Shown: piece after piece, positions 33,751-42,667 of the stretch
Numbering within the stretch: position 1 is the stretch's first letter
Layout: each line of letters begins with the position of its first letter
Notes under the pieces: model-generated
Databases searched by the model: none
The model's input: only the letters and a program-made list of their open reading frames with translations
What the model was told of the DNA's origin: nothing
Program-made: the position numbers and the translations under genes
NCBI RefSeq assembly: GCF_000524475.1
Contig: NZ_BAVQ01000070.1
Location: forward strand, 62,001-126,000
Direction: 5' to 3'
Source: Tomitella biformata AHU 1821
GTDB taxonomy: Bacteria; Actinomycetota; Actinomycetes; Mycobacteriales; Mycobacteriaceae
DNA length: 64,000 nucleotides

Positions 33751-35364
33751 TCAGTGCTGTTCAGCGCGCTCCTTGCGCAGCAGGAAGCGCTGGATCTTTC
33801 CGCTGGGGGTCTTCGGCAGCGCCCGCGTGAAGTGGATTTGACGCGGGAACGCGTGCGCGGCGAACTCGTCCTTGACCCATTTTTGCAGCGCGGCGACGAG
33901 TGCGTCGTCCTCCACGGTGCCGTCCCGGGTGACCACGTAGGCCTCGAGGACCTCGCCGCGGATCTCGTCGGGCACGCCGATCACCGCGGACTCCGCGACG
34001 GCGGGGTGCGTGGCGAGGACGCTCTCGACGTCGAACGGCCCGATGCGGTAGCCCGCCATGATGATCACGTCGTCATCGCGCGAGGAGAAGAAGAAGTGCC
34101 CATCCTCATCGATGGCGCCGGCATCGCCGGTGAGGTACCAGCGGCCGTCCTCGGAGAAGCGCTCGGCGGTCTTGTCGGGGGACTGGTAGTAGCCGCGGAA
34201 CCACATCATGGGGCTGGCGGGGGTGTCGATCGCGATGCGGCCCATCGCGCCGCGCTCGGCGGGCACGTCGGTCTCCTCCTGGAGCGCCTCCGCGGACCAC
34301 CCGGGCAGGGGCTCGCCCATCGAGCCCGCGCGCAGGTCGGCGCGGATCGCGTCATGCCAGCCGTTGACGATCATCATGCCGTGCTCGGTCTGTCCGTAGT
34401 GGTCCCGCACCGGGATGCCGAAAGTCTCTGTGGCCCAGCTGATCACCTCGGGGGTGAGCGGCTCGCCGGCGGAGGACGCGCAGCGCAGCGGGTGGCCGGA
34501 GCCGATGGCCTCCGGCTTGGCGCGCATCGAGCGGTAGACGGTGGGGGCGGCGGCGAAGTTCGTCACGCCGAAGGTGCGCAGGACAGCGACGGACAGGGCG
34601 GGGGAGAAGCCCGCAGATAGCAGCAGGCTGCGCCGTCCCGCGGCCAGCGGCCCGAGGATGCCGTAGTAGAGCCCGTACGCCCAGCCGGGGTCGGCGGCGT
34701 TCCAGAACACGTCGTCCGCGCGCACGTCCAGGCCCAACTCCACGTACTCGTGGAAGGAGGCCAGCGCGAACACCGGGACCGGGACGCCCTTCGGGGTGCC
34801 GGTGGTGCCGGAGGTGAAGATCATGACCATGGTCGCGTCGGGCCCGGTCTGCGCGGCGGCCCGGCCCGGCTCCTGGGCGTCGAAGAGCGCGGCCAGCGAG
34901 AGGTCCCCGCCGGCCAGCACGGGGTCGGGCCCGGCGACCACGACGGACGCCTTCGCCTCGGTGAGCTTGGCCCGCTGGTCCTGGTCCGTCACCACCACCT
35001 GGGCGCCGCTGGCATCTAGGCGCAATTCGATTGCAGGCCAGGCGAATGCGGTGAACAGCGGCACGTGCACCGCGCCAAGACGCCAAATCGACATGAGCGT
35101 GAAGACCAGGTCCGCGGACTTGCCCATCAGCGTCGCGACAGCGTCGCCCTCCTGCACGCCCAGCGCCGCCAGTGCGGCGGCGCCCTGCTCGGATCGGGTG
35201 CGCAGCTCGCCATAGGTGATGTCCTGGGAGCTCAGGTCGGCGGCGATGATGGTGAACGCGACGGCGTCCGGCGCATGTCGGTCGCACAGCAGGCCCGCGG
35301 CACTCGCCTCCGGGGCGCTGTACTGGTTGATCAGGTCCTCGACATACTCGGCCATGTCCGTCAT
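33751..35364 (-). CDS. AMP-binding acyl-CoA synthetase (acetyl/medium-chain type)
   Basis: 537 residues. ANL motifs: IFTSGTTGTPKGVP (A3), HYGQTEHGM (A5), YYLTGD-like RWYLTGDAGAIDEDGHF and SSRDDDVIIMAGYRIGPFDVES (hinge), with the catalytic Lys in LPKTPSGKIQRFLLR. The overall pattern is closer to acetyl-CoA synthetase/medium-chain ligases than to long-chain FadD. The ATG follows a GGGAGGCGG ribosome site. Co-directional with the downstream AKR. Confidence 0.9.
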   Translation of the reverse strand: MTDMAEYVEDLINQYSAPEASAAGLLCDRHAPDAVAFTIIAADLSSQDITYGELRTRSEQGAAALAALGVQEGDAVATLMGKSADLVFTLMSIWRLGAVHVPLFTAFAWPAIELRLDASGAQVVVTDQDQRAKLTEAKASVVVAGPDPVLAGGDLSLAALFDAQEPGRAAAQTGPDATMVMIFTSGTTGTPKGVPVPVFALASFHEYVELGLDVRADDVFWNAADPGWAYGLYYGILGPLAAGRRSLLLSAGFSPALSVAVLRTFGVTNFAAAPTVYRSMRAKPEAIGSGHPLRCASSAGEPLTPEVISWATETFGIPVRDHYGQTEHGMMIVNGWHDAIRADLRAGSMGEPLPGWSAEALQEETDVPAERGAMGRIAIDTPASPMMWFRGYYQSPDKTAERFSEDGRWYLTGDAGAIDEDGHFFFSSRDDDVIIMAGYRIGPFDVESVLATHPAVAESAVIGVPDEIRGEVLEAYVVTRDGTVEDDALVAALQKWVKDEFAAHAFPRQIHFTRALPKTPSGKIQRFLLRKERAEQH

Positions 35365-35688
35365 CGGTTCCGCCTCCCGGCACAGTGTTCTCGACTATCG
35401 GGGACTGTGTCCCACGTCATAGTTCCAGCGTAGCGAAGCTTGGCAGAATGTGGCCGGCGCCCGGTAGACCCAAAAGAGGGTATTGGCCGCTCCTGCCGTC
35501 GGCGCCGGCGGTGACGACTTCGGCGACGGGGCCAGTGCTCGTGATCAGCGCGCGAAATCCGCCGTGCGACAGGTCTCGCGCAGCTTCGCCGGGGTGAACC
35601 CCGGTTAACGTCCGCGCCTCTTTCCGGGTTGCTACCGTGGCCTCAGCCGCCCGCGCCGGGTGGCGGAACCGTCCACGAGAGGACTGCT
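35365..35688. other. Divergent spacer between acyl-CoA synthetase and thioesterase
   Basis: 324 bp with no credible gene. It contains an inverted repeat CCGGGGT-GA-ACCCCGG (35589-35604), about 85 bp before the thioesterase start, that could be an operator. Confidence 0.45.
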
Positions 35689-36156
35689 GTGACCGACACG
35701 AACGAGGCTCCCCAGATCGCCGACATGATCAACGGCATGATGGAGAAGACGATTCCCGTGGTGCATGGCATGGGCGTCGAAGCTACCGTCGCCCGCCGCG
35801 GCTACGCGTCGAGCACAGTGCCGATGGAGGGCAACGGCAACCACTTCGGCGTGATGTACGCGGGCGTGCTGTTCACGGTCGCGGAGGTCCTTGGCGGAGC
35901 CCTGGCGATCGCCAGCTTCGACGCGGCCGCCTACTACCCGCTGGTGAAGGACCTCAAGATCTCCTTCCGCCGGCCCGCGACGACGGATGTGACGGCCGAG
36001 GCCTCGCTCGACGACGCGGAGCTGGACCGGATCACCGCGGCGGCCGCCGCGAACGGCAAGTGCGATTTCACCCTCGAGGCGACAGTCACGGACGCGAACG
36101 GCGTCGTCGTGGCCACCACGACCGGCCTGTATCAGCTGCGCGCGCACGGGAAGTAG
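35689..36156 (+). CDS. Hot-dog fold thioesterase (YiiD/PaaI-like)
   Basis: 155 residues from the GTG at 35689, preceded by GAGAGG. A single hot-dog domain: GNHFGVMYAGVLFTVAEVLGGALAI corresponds to the long central helix with the family catalytic region, and KDLKISFRRPATTDVTAEA to the sheet. It likely hydrolyses acyl-CoA or acyl-ACP; specificity unknown. Neighbouring CoA ligases suggest acyl-CoA turnover. Confidence 0.75.
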   Translation: MTDTNEAPQIADMINGMMEKTIPVVHGMGVEATVARRGYASSTVPMEGNGNHFGVMYAGVLFTVAEVLGGALAIASFDAAAYYPLVKDLKISFRRPATTDVTAEASLDDAELDRITAAAAANGKCDFTLEATVTDANGVVVATTTGLYQLRAHGK

Positions 36157-36330
36157 CACGCCAGGGGGAGGCCGTTTGTCATGGGGAGAGGTCAGCCGGA
36201 ACCGGCGGAACCGGCCGGGGGGCAGCGGCGTTCCGGTCGACCGAAATCTACTTAAGCGGCGCCCCGACGGGGAATCCCACGGCAATCCCCAAGACCCACG
36301 CCCCTTTTCGGAGTCTTTAGCGTCTGTTGT

Positions 36331-36390
36331 CGAAGGGGATTAGCTCCCCACTGCGCTGTCGGACGGTCGATGGCCATTGACGCAAGGGCC
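36331..36390 (+). ncRNA. Possible yybP-ykoY-like (manganese) riboswitch or other structured leader
   Basis: Directly upstream of the CaCA antiporter gene. It has GAAGGGGATTAGCTCCCC (similar to the conserved GGGGAGUAGC of the Mn-sensing yybP-ykoY RNA), then GGTCGATGG, then CGCAAGGGCC (similar to the GCAAGACC segment). The AAGGG at 36384-36388 is also the likely Shine-Dalgarno, so folding could control translation. It is shorter than the textbook aptamer and the match is by eye. The upstream 36157-36330 stretch has no gene. Confidence 0.4.
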
Positions 36391-36397
36391 CGTGATC

Positions 36398-37666
36398 ATG
36401 TCGTCGCGAATTGCAGTGCGAGATTCAACCGGGGTAACCGTGCGCCGGGACGTCTTGTGGCGATCAGGGGCGATCACCGCCGTTTTCATTCTGCCCGCCC
36501 TGGTCCTGCGCTTCTCCGCGCTGGACCCCCATCCCGTCGTGGCCCTGGTGGTCTACGGCGCCGCCGTGATCTCGGCGAGCTTCCTGCTGGCCTGGGCCGC
36601 GGAGGCCGCGCAGATGGACGTCTCCGGCGGGCTGGCGATCGCGGTGCTGGCGCTGATCGCCGTGCTGCCCGAGTACGCCGTCGACCTCTATTACGCCTAT
36701 ACGGCGGGCCACGACCCCGAGTACGTGCAATACGCCGCGGCGAACATGACCGGCTCGAACCGGCTGCTGATGGGCCTGGGGTGGCCGGTCGTCGTGCTGG
36801 TCTCGCTCGCCGTCGCGAACAAGATGACGGCGAAGAAGATGACCGCAAAGCCGGTGTCCACGTTGGCGCTCGAGCAGGGCAATCGCGTCGAGCTGGGCTT
36901 CCTGCTGATCGCGGGCATCGCGGCGTTCATCATCCCCGTGACGGGCCGGATCCATGTGGTGTTCGGCATCGCGCTGCTCGCCTGGTTCGGCTTCTACCTC
37001 TATAAGCTCACCCGCGGCGACGTTGAGGAGCCGGAGCTGATCGGCACCGCCGCCACGATCGGCGGGATGTCCACGAAGGCCCGGCGGAGCACCGTCATCG
37101 CGATGCTCGTCTTCGCCGCCATGGTCATCCTCGTGTGCGCGGAGCCGTTCGCGAACAGCCTCATTGATGCCGGCTCTGAGCTCGGCATCGACCAGTTCCT
37201 GCTGGTCCAGTGGCTCGCGCCCCTTGCGTCCGAGGCCCCGGAGTTCATCATTGCGATCATCTTCGCCTCCCGCGGCAAAGGCACCGCGGCGATCGCGATG
37301 CTCATCTCCTCCAAGGTGAACCAGTGGACCCTGCTCGTCGGCTCGCTGCCGATCGCGTACCTCGCCGGGGGCGGCGAGGGCGCGTCGCTGGTGCTCGACG
37401 GGCGCCAGACCGAGGAGATGCTGCTGACCGCCACCCAGACCATGATGGGCGTCGCGCTGATCCTGGCGCTGGGCTTCCACCGCTGGTCCGCCTGGGTGCT
37501 GCTGGCGCTGTTCCTCATCCAGTTCCCCATCACCTCCACCGAGGGCAGGTTGGTGATCTGCGGGGTCTACGCGGTCATCGCAGTCTGCGCGCTGGTGGTC
37601 AACCGCCGGCACATCCTGCCGAGCCTGACAGCGCCGTTCAGAGGGCACGGGTCCCCGGGGCTCTAG
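36398..37666 (+). CDS. CaCA-superfamily cation antiporter (Na+/Ca2+ or H+ exchanger-like)
   Basis: About 422 residues from the ATG at 36398 (in-frame GTG 36392 and TTG 36377 are alternatives). Ten to eleven membrane helices form two inverted alpha-repeats: AVLPEYAVDLYYAY with ANMTGSNRLLMGLGWP in the first, LASEAPEFIIAIIFASRGKG with MLISSKVNQWTLLVGSLP in the second. The acidic and Asn/Ser residues of these repeats bind the cation in the family. Calcium is the default substrate; a riboswitch-like leader hints at manganese. Its stop overlaps that of the converging reductase by 4 bp. Confidence 0.85.
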   Translation: MSSRIAVRDSTGVTVRRDVLWRSGAITAVFILPALVLRFSALDPHPVVALVVYGAAVISASFLLAWAAEAAQMDVSGGLAIAVLALIAVLPEYAVDLYYAYTAGHDPEYVQYAAANMTGSNRLLMGLGWPVVVLVSLAVANKMTAKKMTAKPVSTLALEQGNRVELGFLLIAGIAAFIIPVTGRIHVVFGIALLAWFGFYLYKLTRGDVEEPELIGTAATIGGMSTKARRSTVIAMLVFAAMVILVCAEPFANSLIDAGSELGIDQFLLVQWLAPLASEAPEFIIAIIFASRGKGTAAIAMLISSKVNQWTLLVGSLPIAYLAGGGEGASLVLDGRQTEEMLLTATQTMMGVALILALGFHRWSAWVLLALFLIQFPITSTEGRLVICGVYAVIAVCALVVNRRHILPSLTAPFRGHGSPGL

Positions 37667-39051
37667 CCGAGCGTGTCGAAGAGCAGGTTCAGGCCTTCGC
37701 CCATCGTCGGGTGGGTCAGCACCGCGTCGCGGACGGACTGGTAGGGCAGCCCGCCGATCATCGCCATCTGCACCGCGGAGATCACCTCGCCGGCGCCCCG
37801 CCCCAGCAGTGCGGCGCCGAGGATCTCGCCCGACTCTGCGTCGACCACCGCCTTCCACATGCCGGTCTGCTCGTGCGTCGTCTTGGCCCGGGGGATGGCG
37901 GAGACGGCAATCTTCGCCACCGCGACCTGATGGCCGGCGGCACGCGCCTCGGTCTCCGTCATCCCCACCCGGGCCAGTTCGGGGGTTATGAAGACGGTGT
38001 AGGGCACCAAACGGCCGGAGGTCGACGTGTCCGCACCGGTCAGGTTCGCGCGCATGATGCGGAAGTCGTTCCAGGAGGCGTGGGTGAACTGTGGGCTGCC
38101 CGCCACGTCGCCCGCAGCCCAGACGTGCTCCGCGCTGGTGCGCAGATGGTCGTCGACGTCCACGAAGCCGCGGTCCGTCACCTGCACGCCCGCGGCCTCC
38201 AGCCCGAGCTGCGCGGTCACGGGGGCACGTCCCGTGGCGACCAGGAGCTCATCGCCCGTCAGTGTGGATCCGTCCTCGAGCGTGAGCGTGACCGGGCCGT
38301 GGTTCGGCGCGCGCCGCACCGACGCGACCCGCGTGCCGGTGTGCAGGTCGACCCCCTGCCCGGTGAGGATCTCGGCCACCTCGGCGGCGATGTCGTGGTC
38401 CTCGCGGGGCAGCACCTGGGCGGGGCCCTGGACCAGCACGACCTTCGTCCCGAACAGGGCGAACATCGACGCGAACTCGCACCCGATGTAGCCGCCGCCA
38501 AGGATGAGCAGGGTCTGCGGGAGCCGGTCCAGCCGCAGAATCGTCTCCGAGGTCCAGACGTGCGACTCGGCGATGCCGGGCAGATCGGGCAGCGCGGGGG
38601 TGGCGCCGGTGTTGATCACGACATCCCGGCCGCGGAGCACTCGGACGGTGCCGTCGTCGGCCGTGATCTGCACGGTGCGGGGTGCGATGAACCGGGCCGT
38701 GCCCATGATGAAGTCCATGCCGGAGTCGATGAACATCTGCCGGTGGGCGTCCACCATCCCGCCGACGACCGATTCCTTGTGGTGGCGCAGTGCCTCCAGG
38801 GAGACCGCGGGCTCGCCGTCGAGGTCGATACCCATCGAGGCGGCGCGGCGGATCGTCTCAAGGGCCCGCGCGGACTCGACCAGCGCCTTGGTCGGGATGC
38901 ACGCGACGTTGATGCAGGTGCCCCCGACCTTGTCCCGCTCGACCATCGCCACGGACCAACCGGCCTTGGCGCGGTCCATCGCCAGCGACTTGCCGGCCTT
39001 GCCTCCGCCGACGACCAACAGATCGAAGTCCTCGGGCTCCTCGTATGCCAT
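37663..39051 (-). CDS. Pyridine-nucleotide disulfide oxidoreductase (mercuric-reductase/lipoamide-dehydrogenase-like)
   Basis: 462 residues from the ATG at 39051. Class I flavin disulfide reductase: FAD loop VVGGGKAGKSLAMD, redox-active pair in GGTCINVACIPTK (Cys46-x4-Cys51), NAD(P) loop LILGGGYIGCEFAS, second FAD motif VWAAGDVAGSPQ, and the C-terminal HPTMGEGLNLLF base region. The Rv3303c/LpdA-like quinone reductases lack the Cys pair, so this is a true disulfide-type enzyme; the physiological disulfide is unknown (mycothione reductase is possible but the sequence looks closer to MerA-like proteins without the N-terminal HMA domain). Confidence 0.85.
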   Translation of the reverse strand: MAYEEPEDFDLLVVGGGKAGKSLAMDRAKAGWSVAMVERDKVGGTCINVACIPTKALVESARALETIRRAASMGIDLDGEPAVSLEALRHHKESVVGGMVDAHRQMFIDSGMDFIMGTARFIAPRTVQITADDGTVRVLRGRDVVINTGATPALPDLPGIAESHVWTSETILRLDRLPQTLLILGGGYIGCEFASMFALFGTKVVLVQGPAQVLPREDHDIAAEVAEILTGQGVDLHTGTRVASVRRAPNHGPVTLTLEDGSTLTGDELLVATGRAPVTAQLGLEAAGVQVTDRGFVDVDDHLRTSAEHVWAAGDVAGSPQFTHASWNDFRIMRANLTGADTSTSGRLVPYTVFITPELARVGMTETEARAAGHQVAVAKIAVSAIPRAKTTHEQTGMWKAVVDAESGEILGAALLGRGAGEVISAVQMAMIGGLPYQSVRDAVLTHPTMGEGLNLLFDTLG

Positions 39052-39141
39052 GCGTCTCCCGTATTCGGTTCGACCCACTGCCGTTCGGCCAGTCGAAAAT
39101 GACCCTACGCCCGGGACGGTTGCTAGGTCCCCGCAAGACGA

Positions 39142-39177
39142 AAAGCCCCGACCAGAAAACGCTCTGGCCGGGGCTTT
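39142..39177 (-). terminator. Terminator of the tRNA-Gly transcript
   Basis: A 15-bp stem (AAAGCCCCGACCAGA with its partner, one mismatch) and a 6-nt loop. On the minus strand it is followed by TTTTCGTCTT, giving a good intrinsic terminator just past the tRNA. Confidence 0.8.
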
Positions 39178-39183
39178 CATCTG

Positions 39184-39254
39184 AGCCGATGACGGGAATC
39201 GAACCCGCGTGTCCAGCTTGGGAAGCTGGCGTTCTACCATTGAACTACATCGGC
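39184..39254 (-). tRNA. tRNA-Gly (anticodon CCC)
   Basis: 71-nt cloverleaf on the minus strand. Acceptor arms GCCGATG and CATCGGC pair fully, the T-loop contains GGTTCGATTC, the anticodon stem CCAGC/GCTGG encloses loop TTCCCAA, giving anticodon CCC (codon GGG). CCA is not encoded. tRNA-Gly beside dcd is also the arrangement in mycobacteria. Confidence 0.95.
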
Positions 39255-39404
39255 ATACAAAGTTCGCGACCTGGGCTTTCGAGCTCTCCCAGACCGTGAT
39301 TGCTTGCAGTTTGAGACTCTAGCAGAACCCCGCTGGGCCTCGAGACGGCCCTGCTCCGGCGCGCCCGCCGCTCGGCCGCGAAGCGGGATGGATACCCTGA
39401 CGGG

Positions 39405-39971
39405 GTGCTGCTATCTGATCGTGACATCCGCGCGTCCCTGGCCGAAGGCAAGTTGGGCATCGAGCCGTTCGACGACTCCCTTGTGCAGCCGTCGAGCATC
39501 GATGTCCGCCTCGACGGCTTGTTTCGGGTCTTCAACAACACCCGCTACACGCATATCGACCCCGCGAAGCAGCAAGACGAGCTGACAACGCTCGTCGAGC
39601 CGGCCGAGGGCGAGCCCTTTGTGCTGCACCCCGGCGAGTTCGTGCTGGGCTCGACGCTCGAGAAGTTCTCCCTGCCGGATGACCTGGCGGGCCGGTTGGA
39701 GGGCAAGTCGAGCCTGGGCCGTCTGGGCCTGCTGACGCACTCCACCGCGGGGTTCATCGACCCCGGCTTCTCCGGGCACATCACCTTGGAGCTGTCCAAC
39801 GTCGCGAACCTGCCGATCACGCTGTGGCCGGGGATGAAGATCGGTCAGCTGTGCCTGCTGCGACTGACCAGCCCCGCCGAGAGCCCCTACGGCAGTGCCG
39901 CGGCGGGCTCGAAATACCAGGGCCAGCGGGGCCCGACGCCGTCGCGCGCTTACCTGAACTTCACCCGCTGA
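39405..39971 (+). CDS. dcd: dCTP deaminase (Dcd)
   Basis: 188 residues. Trimeric dUTPase-fold enzyme: [19 protein letters not shown], the [24 protein letters not shown] core, HITLELSN with the catalytic Glu, and the C-terminal [13 protein letters not shown] lid. The M. tuberculosis enzyme both deaminates dCTP and hydrolyses the product to dUMP; the close similarity here suggests the same. The start is GTG 39405 with no Shine-Dalgarno; TACCCT (39393-39398) 6 nt upstream implies a leaderless mRNA. Confidence 0.95.
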   Translation: MLLSDRDIRASLAEGKLGIEPFDDSLVQPSSIDVRLDGLFRVFNNTRYTHIDPAKQQDELTTLVEPAEGEPFVLHPGEFVLGSTLEKFSLPDDLAGRLEGKSSLGRLGLLTHSTAGFIDPGFSGHITLELSNVANLPITLWPGMKIGQLCLLRLTSPAESPYGSAAAGSKYQGQRGPTPSRAYLNFTR

Positions 39972-40082
39972 CGTAACCGCCGCGATTCGGGCCAAAACTC
40001 CCGGCCTGGCCCATTACGCTGGGGCTGTGGCGCACCTGATCGGCGCCTGGTGGCGATCGGCACAGTAGAGGTAAGGGGAGCG

Positions 40083-41309
40083 GTGGTCCGCGCAGTCAGT
40101 GGAGATGGGGGCAGCCACGAGAGTGGTCGCATCAGCGCGATTCTGGGCGTGAGCGTCAATGGGGACGTGATTCGCATGGCCATCGCCGATGCGCCCACCG
40201 CGGAGGTTGGCGGGACGGCGGCGGGTCGGGGCGGAATACGCCCCCGGGCCACGCAGGAGCTCGATATCTCGGCTTTCCTCGAGCGGGTGCCGGCGCATGG
40301 CACGCCGGAGGAGCAGACGGCGGCGGTGCTGCGGGAGCTGATCGAGGACGGCCGGGGCGACGGCGTGCCCATCCGTTCCGTCGTCGCCGCCTATCACGAC
40401 GAGGACCAGGCGAAGCGGCTCACCACCGCGATGGAAGCGCTGGGTTTGTCGAACTACAGCCTGGTCTCCGCGCCCGCAGCCGCGCTCGCCGCACTGGTGG
40501 TGACCCGCCAAGTGGGGTTCGCCCGCTCGATTGCTGTGTGCGACTTGGACACGTGGCTCTACAGCTGCGGCGTCATCAACGTCTCCGGGGAACTGCTCGG
40601 CGGGATCCAGACGGTGACCACGGAGTCGCTGGTGGCCGCGGATGCGGACGTGCTCGACGGCATCGCGGCGGTCGTCAGCGCCGCGGCCCGCTCCGCACGG
40701 CAGGAGCCGGACCTGGTGGTGCTGGTCGGGGAGAGCGCCGCGGAGGTGGCCGACCTCGAGTACGTCGAGCGCGAGCTGGGCCGGCCCCTGATCGTCCCCG
40801 ACAGCCCTGCGCTGCTCGTCGCGCGCGGCGCCTCATTGCTGCCGAGCCGGCCAATGCGCGGCTCGGGCACCGTCGCCGCGTCGGACTCGGATTGGGCTCC
40901 GCTCGCCAAGAGACAGCGGGCGCTGCCGGACTGGTTCCCCAACGCGGCCGCCGTCGGCGGGATTTTGGCGCTGGTGCTGGTGGGCGGTCTTGCCGCGCTG
41001 GGCCTGGTGGCGATGGGCACCTTCTCAGATATGGGCGGCTCCAGCGGGGACACTGAGACGACCACGCCGACGACCACCGCGCCTGCCGTGCCCCCCGTTG
41101 TCGAGCCGCCCTCGGAGGCCCCGGCGCTGACCACGGTGGAGCCGCCCGCCCCGGCACCGGCACCCGAGCCGGTGGTGGTCCCGCAGCCTGCGCCGCCGCC
41201 GCCGGCCCCGACGCCCGCTCCGGTCCTGCCTCCTGCCCCGGAACCGCCGCCGGCTATCGAGATCCCCGGGCTGCCACCCATCGAGCTGCCGCAGATCCCG
41301 GGGCTCTAA
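40083..41309 (+). CDS. DUF7159-like membrane protein with actin/Hsp70-like N-terminus and Pro-rich tail
   Basis: 408 residues. The GTG at 40083 is chosen because AAGGGGAG is well placed before it; an in-frame GTG at 40050 lacks one. The N-terminal about 260 residues (SAILGVSVNGDVIRMAIADAP onward) resemble the mycobacterial DUF7159 proteins, an Hsp70-like ATPase fold without clear nucleotide motifs. One transmembrane helix at about 290-315 leads to about 90 residues of Pro/Ala/Thr-rich extracellular sequence ending in IPGL. The function is unknown; topology suggests an envelope sensor or scaffold. Confidence 0.7.
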   Translation: MVRAVSGDGGSHESGRISAILGVSVNGDVIRMAIADAPTAEVGGTAAGRGGIRPRATQELDISAFLERVPAHGTPEEQTAAVLRELIEDGRGDGVPIRSVVAAYHDEDQAKRLTTAMEALGLSNYSLVSAPAAALAALVVTRQVGFARSIAVCDLDTWLYSCGVINVSGELLGGIQTVTTESLVAADADVLDGIAAVVSAAARSARQEPDLVVLVGESAAEVADLEYVERELGRPLIVPDSPALLVARGASLLPSRPMRGSGTVAASDSDWAPLAKRQRALPDWFPNAAAVGGILALVLVGGLAALGLVAMGTFSDMGGSSGDTETTTPTTTAPAVPPVVEPPSEAPALTTVEPPAPAPAPEPVVVPQPAPPPPAPTPAPVLPPAPEPPPAIEIPGLPPIELPQIPGL

Positions 41310-41326
41310 CGCCGACTACGGAGCGG

Positions 41327-42613
41327 CTACTGCTTGTAGTTGGACATGAAGTTGCCGAAGCGCTCGATGGCCGTTGCCAGGTCCCGCGCCCAGGGCAGGG
41401 TAACGATGCGGATGTGGTCGGGCTTGGGCCAGTTGAAGCCGGTGCCCTGCGTGACCAGGATCTTCTCCTGCAGCAAGAGGTCGTAGACCAGCTTGTTGTC
41501 GTCGTGGATCTCATGCACGTTGGGATCCAGGTGCGGGAACACATACAGCGAGCCCTTGGGCTCCACGCAGGAGACGCCGGGGATCTCGTTGAGTTTGGCC
41601 ACAGCGACATCGCGCTGCTCGAGGAGGCGGCCGCCGGGCAGGATCAGGTCATTGATCGACTGGTAGCCGCCGAGCGCCACCTGGATCGCGTGCTGCGCGG
41701 GGACATTTGGGCACAGGCGTGTCGACGCGAGCAGGTTGATGCCCTCGAGGAACCCGGCCGCATGCGACTTGGGGCCCGTGATCGCGAGCCAGCCGGAGCG
41801 GTAGCCCGCCACACGGTAGGCCTTGGACAGCCCGTTGAACGTCAGGCACAGCAGGTCCGGGGCCAGCGACGCCAGGCTGATGTGCTCCGCGTCGTCGTAG
41901 AGGATCTTGTCGTAGATCTCGTCGGCCAGCAGCAGCAGCTTGTGCTTGCGCGCCAACTCCACGATCTTCGTGAGCACCTCGCGGGAGTACACCGCGCCCG
42001 TCGGGTTGTTCGGGTTGATCACCAGCAGCGCCTTGGTGCGCGGGGTGATCTTCGACTCGAGGTCCTCGATGTCTGGTTCCCAGCCGCTGGACTCGTCGCA
42101 CAGGTAATGCACGGGAGTGCCGCCGGACAGGCTCGTCATCGCGGTCCACAGCGGGTAGTCAGGGGCGGGGATCAACACCTCGTCGCCGTCGTTGAGCAAC
42201 GCCTGCATGGTGATCGTGATCAGCTCTGACACTCCGTTGCCGAGGTAGATGTCCTCGACATCCAGGTACGGGAAGTCCTTGACCAGCTCGTAGCGGGTCA
42301 CGATGGCGCGGCGGGCAGACAGGATGCCCTTGGACTCGGAGTAGCCCTGCGCGTACGGCAGCGCGGCGATCATGTCGCGGATGATCACGTCGGGCGCGTC
42401 GAAGCCGAACGGGGCGGGGTTGCCGATGTTGAGCTTGAGGATGCGGTGGCCCTCGGCCTCCAGGCGGGCGGCGTGAGCGTGCACCGGTCCACGGATCTCG
42501 TAGAGGACGTTCTGCAGCTTGCTGGACTGTTCCAGGACACGCTGCTGCGGGTGCGGGTTGGGCGCGGGAGTGCTCTCCGAGCGCGCATTCTCTTGTGTGC
42601 TCACCCTGTACAT
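41327..42613 (-). CDS. PLP-dependent class I aminotransferase (Rv0337c/AlaA-like)
   Basis: 428 residues. Fold-type I aminotransferase: NPNNPTGAVYS (PLP/substrate Asn), LADEIYDKILYDD (Asp binding the pyridine N), NGLSKAYRVAGYRSGW with the Schiff-base lysine, and a C-terminal Arg in HIRIVTLPW. Closest by pattern to the AspC/AlaA group where M. tuberculosis Rv0337c belongs; likely alanine/valine or aspartate transamination. Starts possible at ATG 42613 or GTG 42604. In M. tuberculosis its neighbour is etfD; here etfD lies about 9 kb downstream. Confidence 0.9.
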   Translation of the reverse strand: MYRVSTQENARSESTPAPNPHPQQRVLEQSSKLQNVLYEIRGPVHAHAARLEAEGHRILKLNIGNPAPFGFDAPDVIIRDMIAALPYAQGYSESKGILSARRAIVTRYELVKDFPYLDVEDIYLGNGVSELITITMQALLNDGDEVLIPAPDYPLWTAMTSLSGGTPVHYLCDESSGWEPDIEDLESKITPRTKALLVINPNNPTGAVYSREVLTKIVELARKHKLLLLADEIYDKILYDDAEHISLASLAPDLLCLTFNGLSKAYRVAGYRSGWLAITGPKSHAAGFLEGINLLASTRLCPNVPAQHAIQVALGGYQSINDLILPGGRLLEQRDVAVAKLNEIPGVSCVEPKGSLYVFPHLDPNVHEIHDDNKLVYDLLLQEKILVTQGTGFNWPKPDHIRIVTLPWARDLATAIERFGNFMSNYKQ

Positions 42614-42667
42614 GGTGCCACTGAGTGCGGATGAGGCGCGCCGCGACCGTGTTATAGCTAGCGTTGG

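Noticed and set aside
37663-39051. Mycothione reductase (Mtr) assignment
   Set aside because: The redox pair is present, but the sequence between motifs does not look like mycobacterial Mtr; a generic disulfide reductase call is safer.
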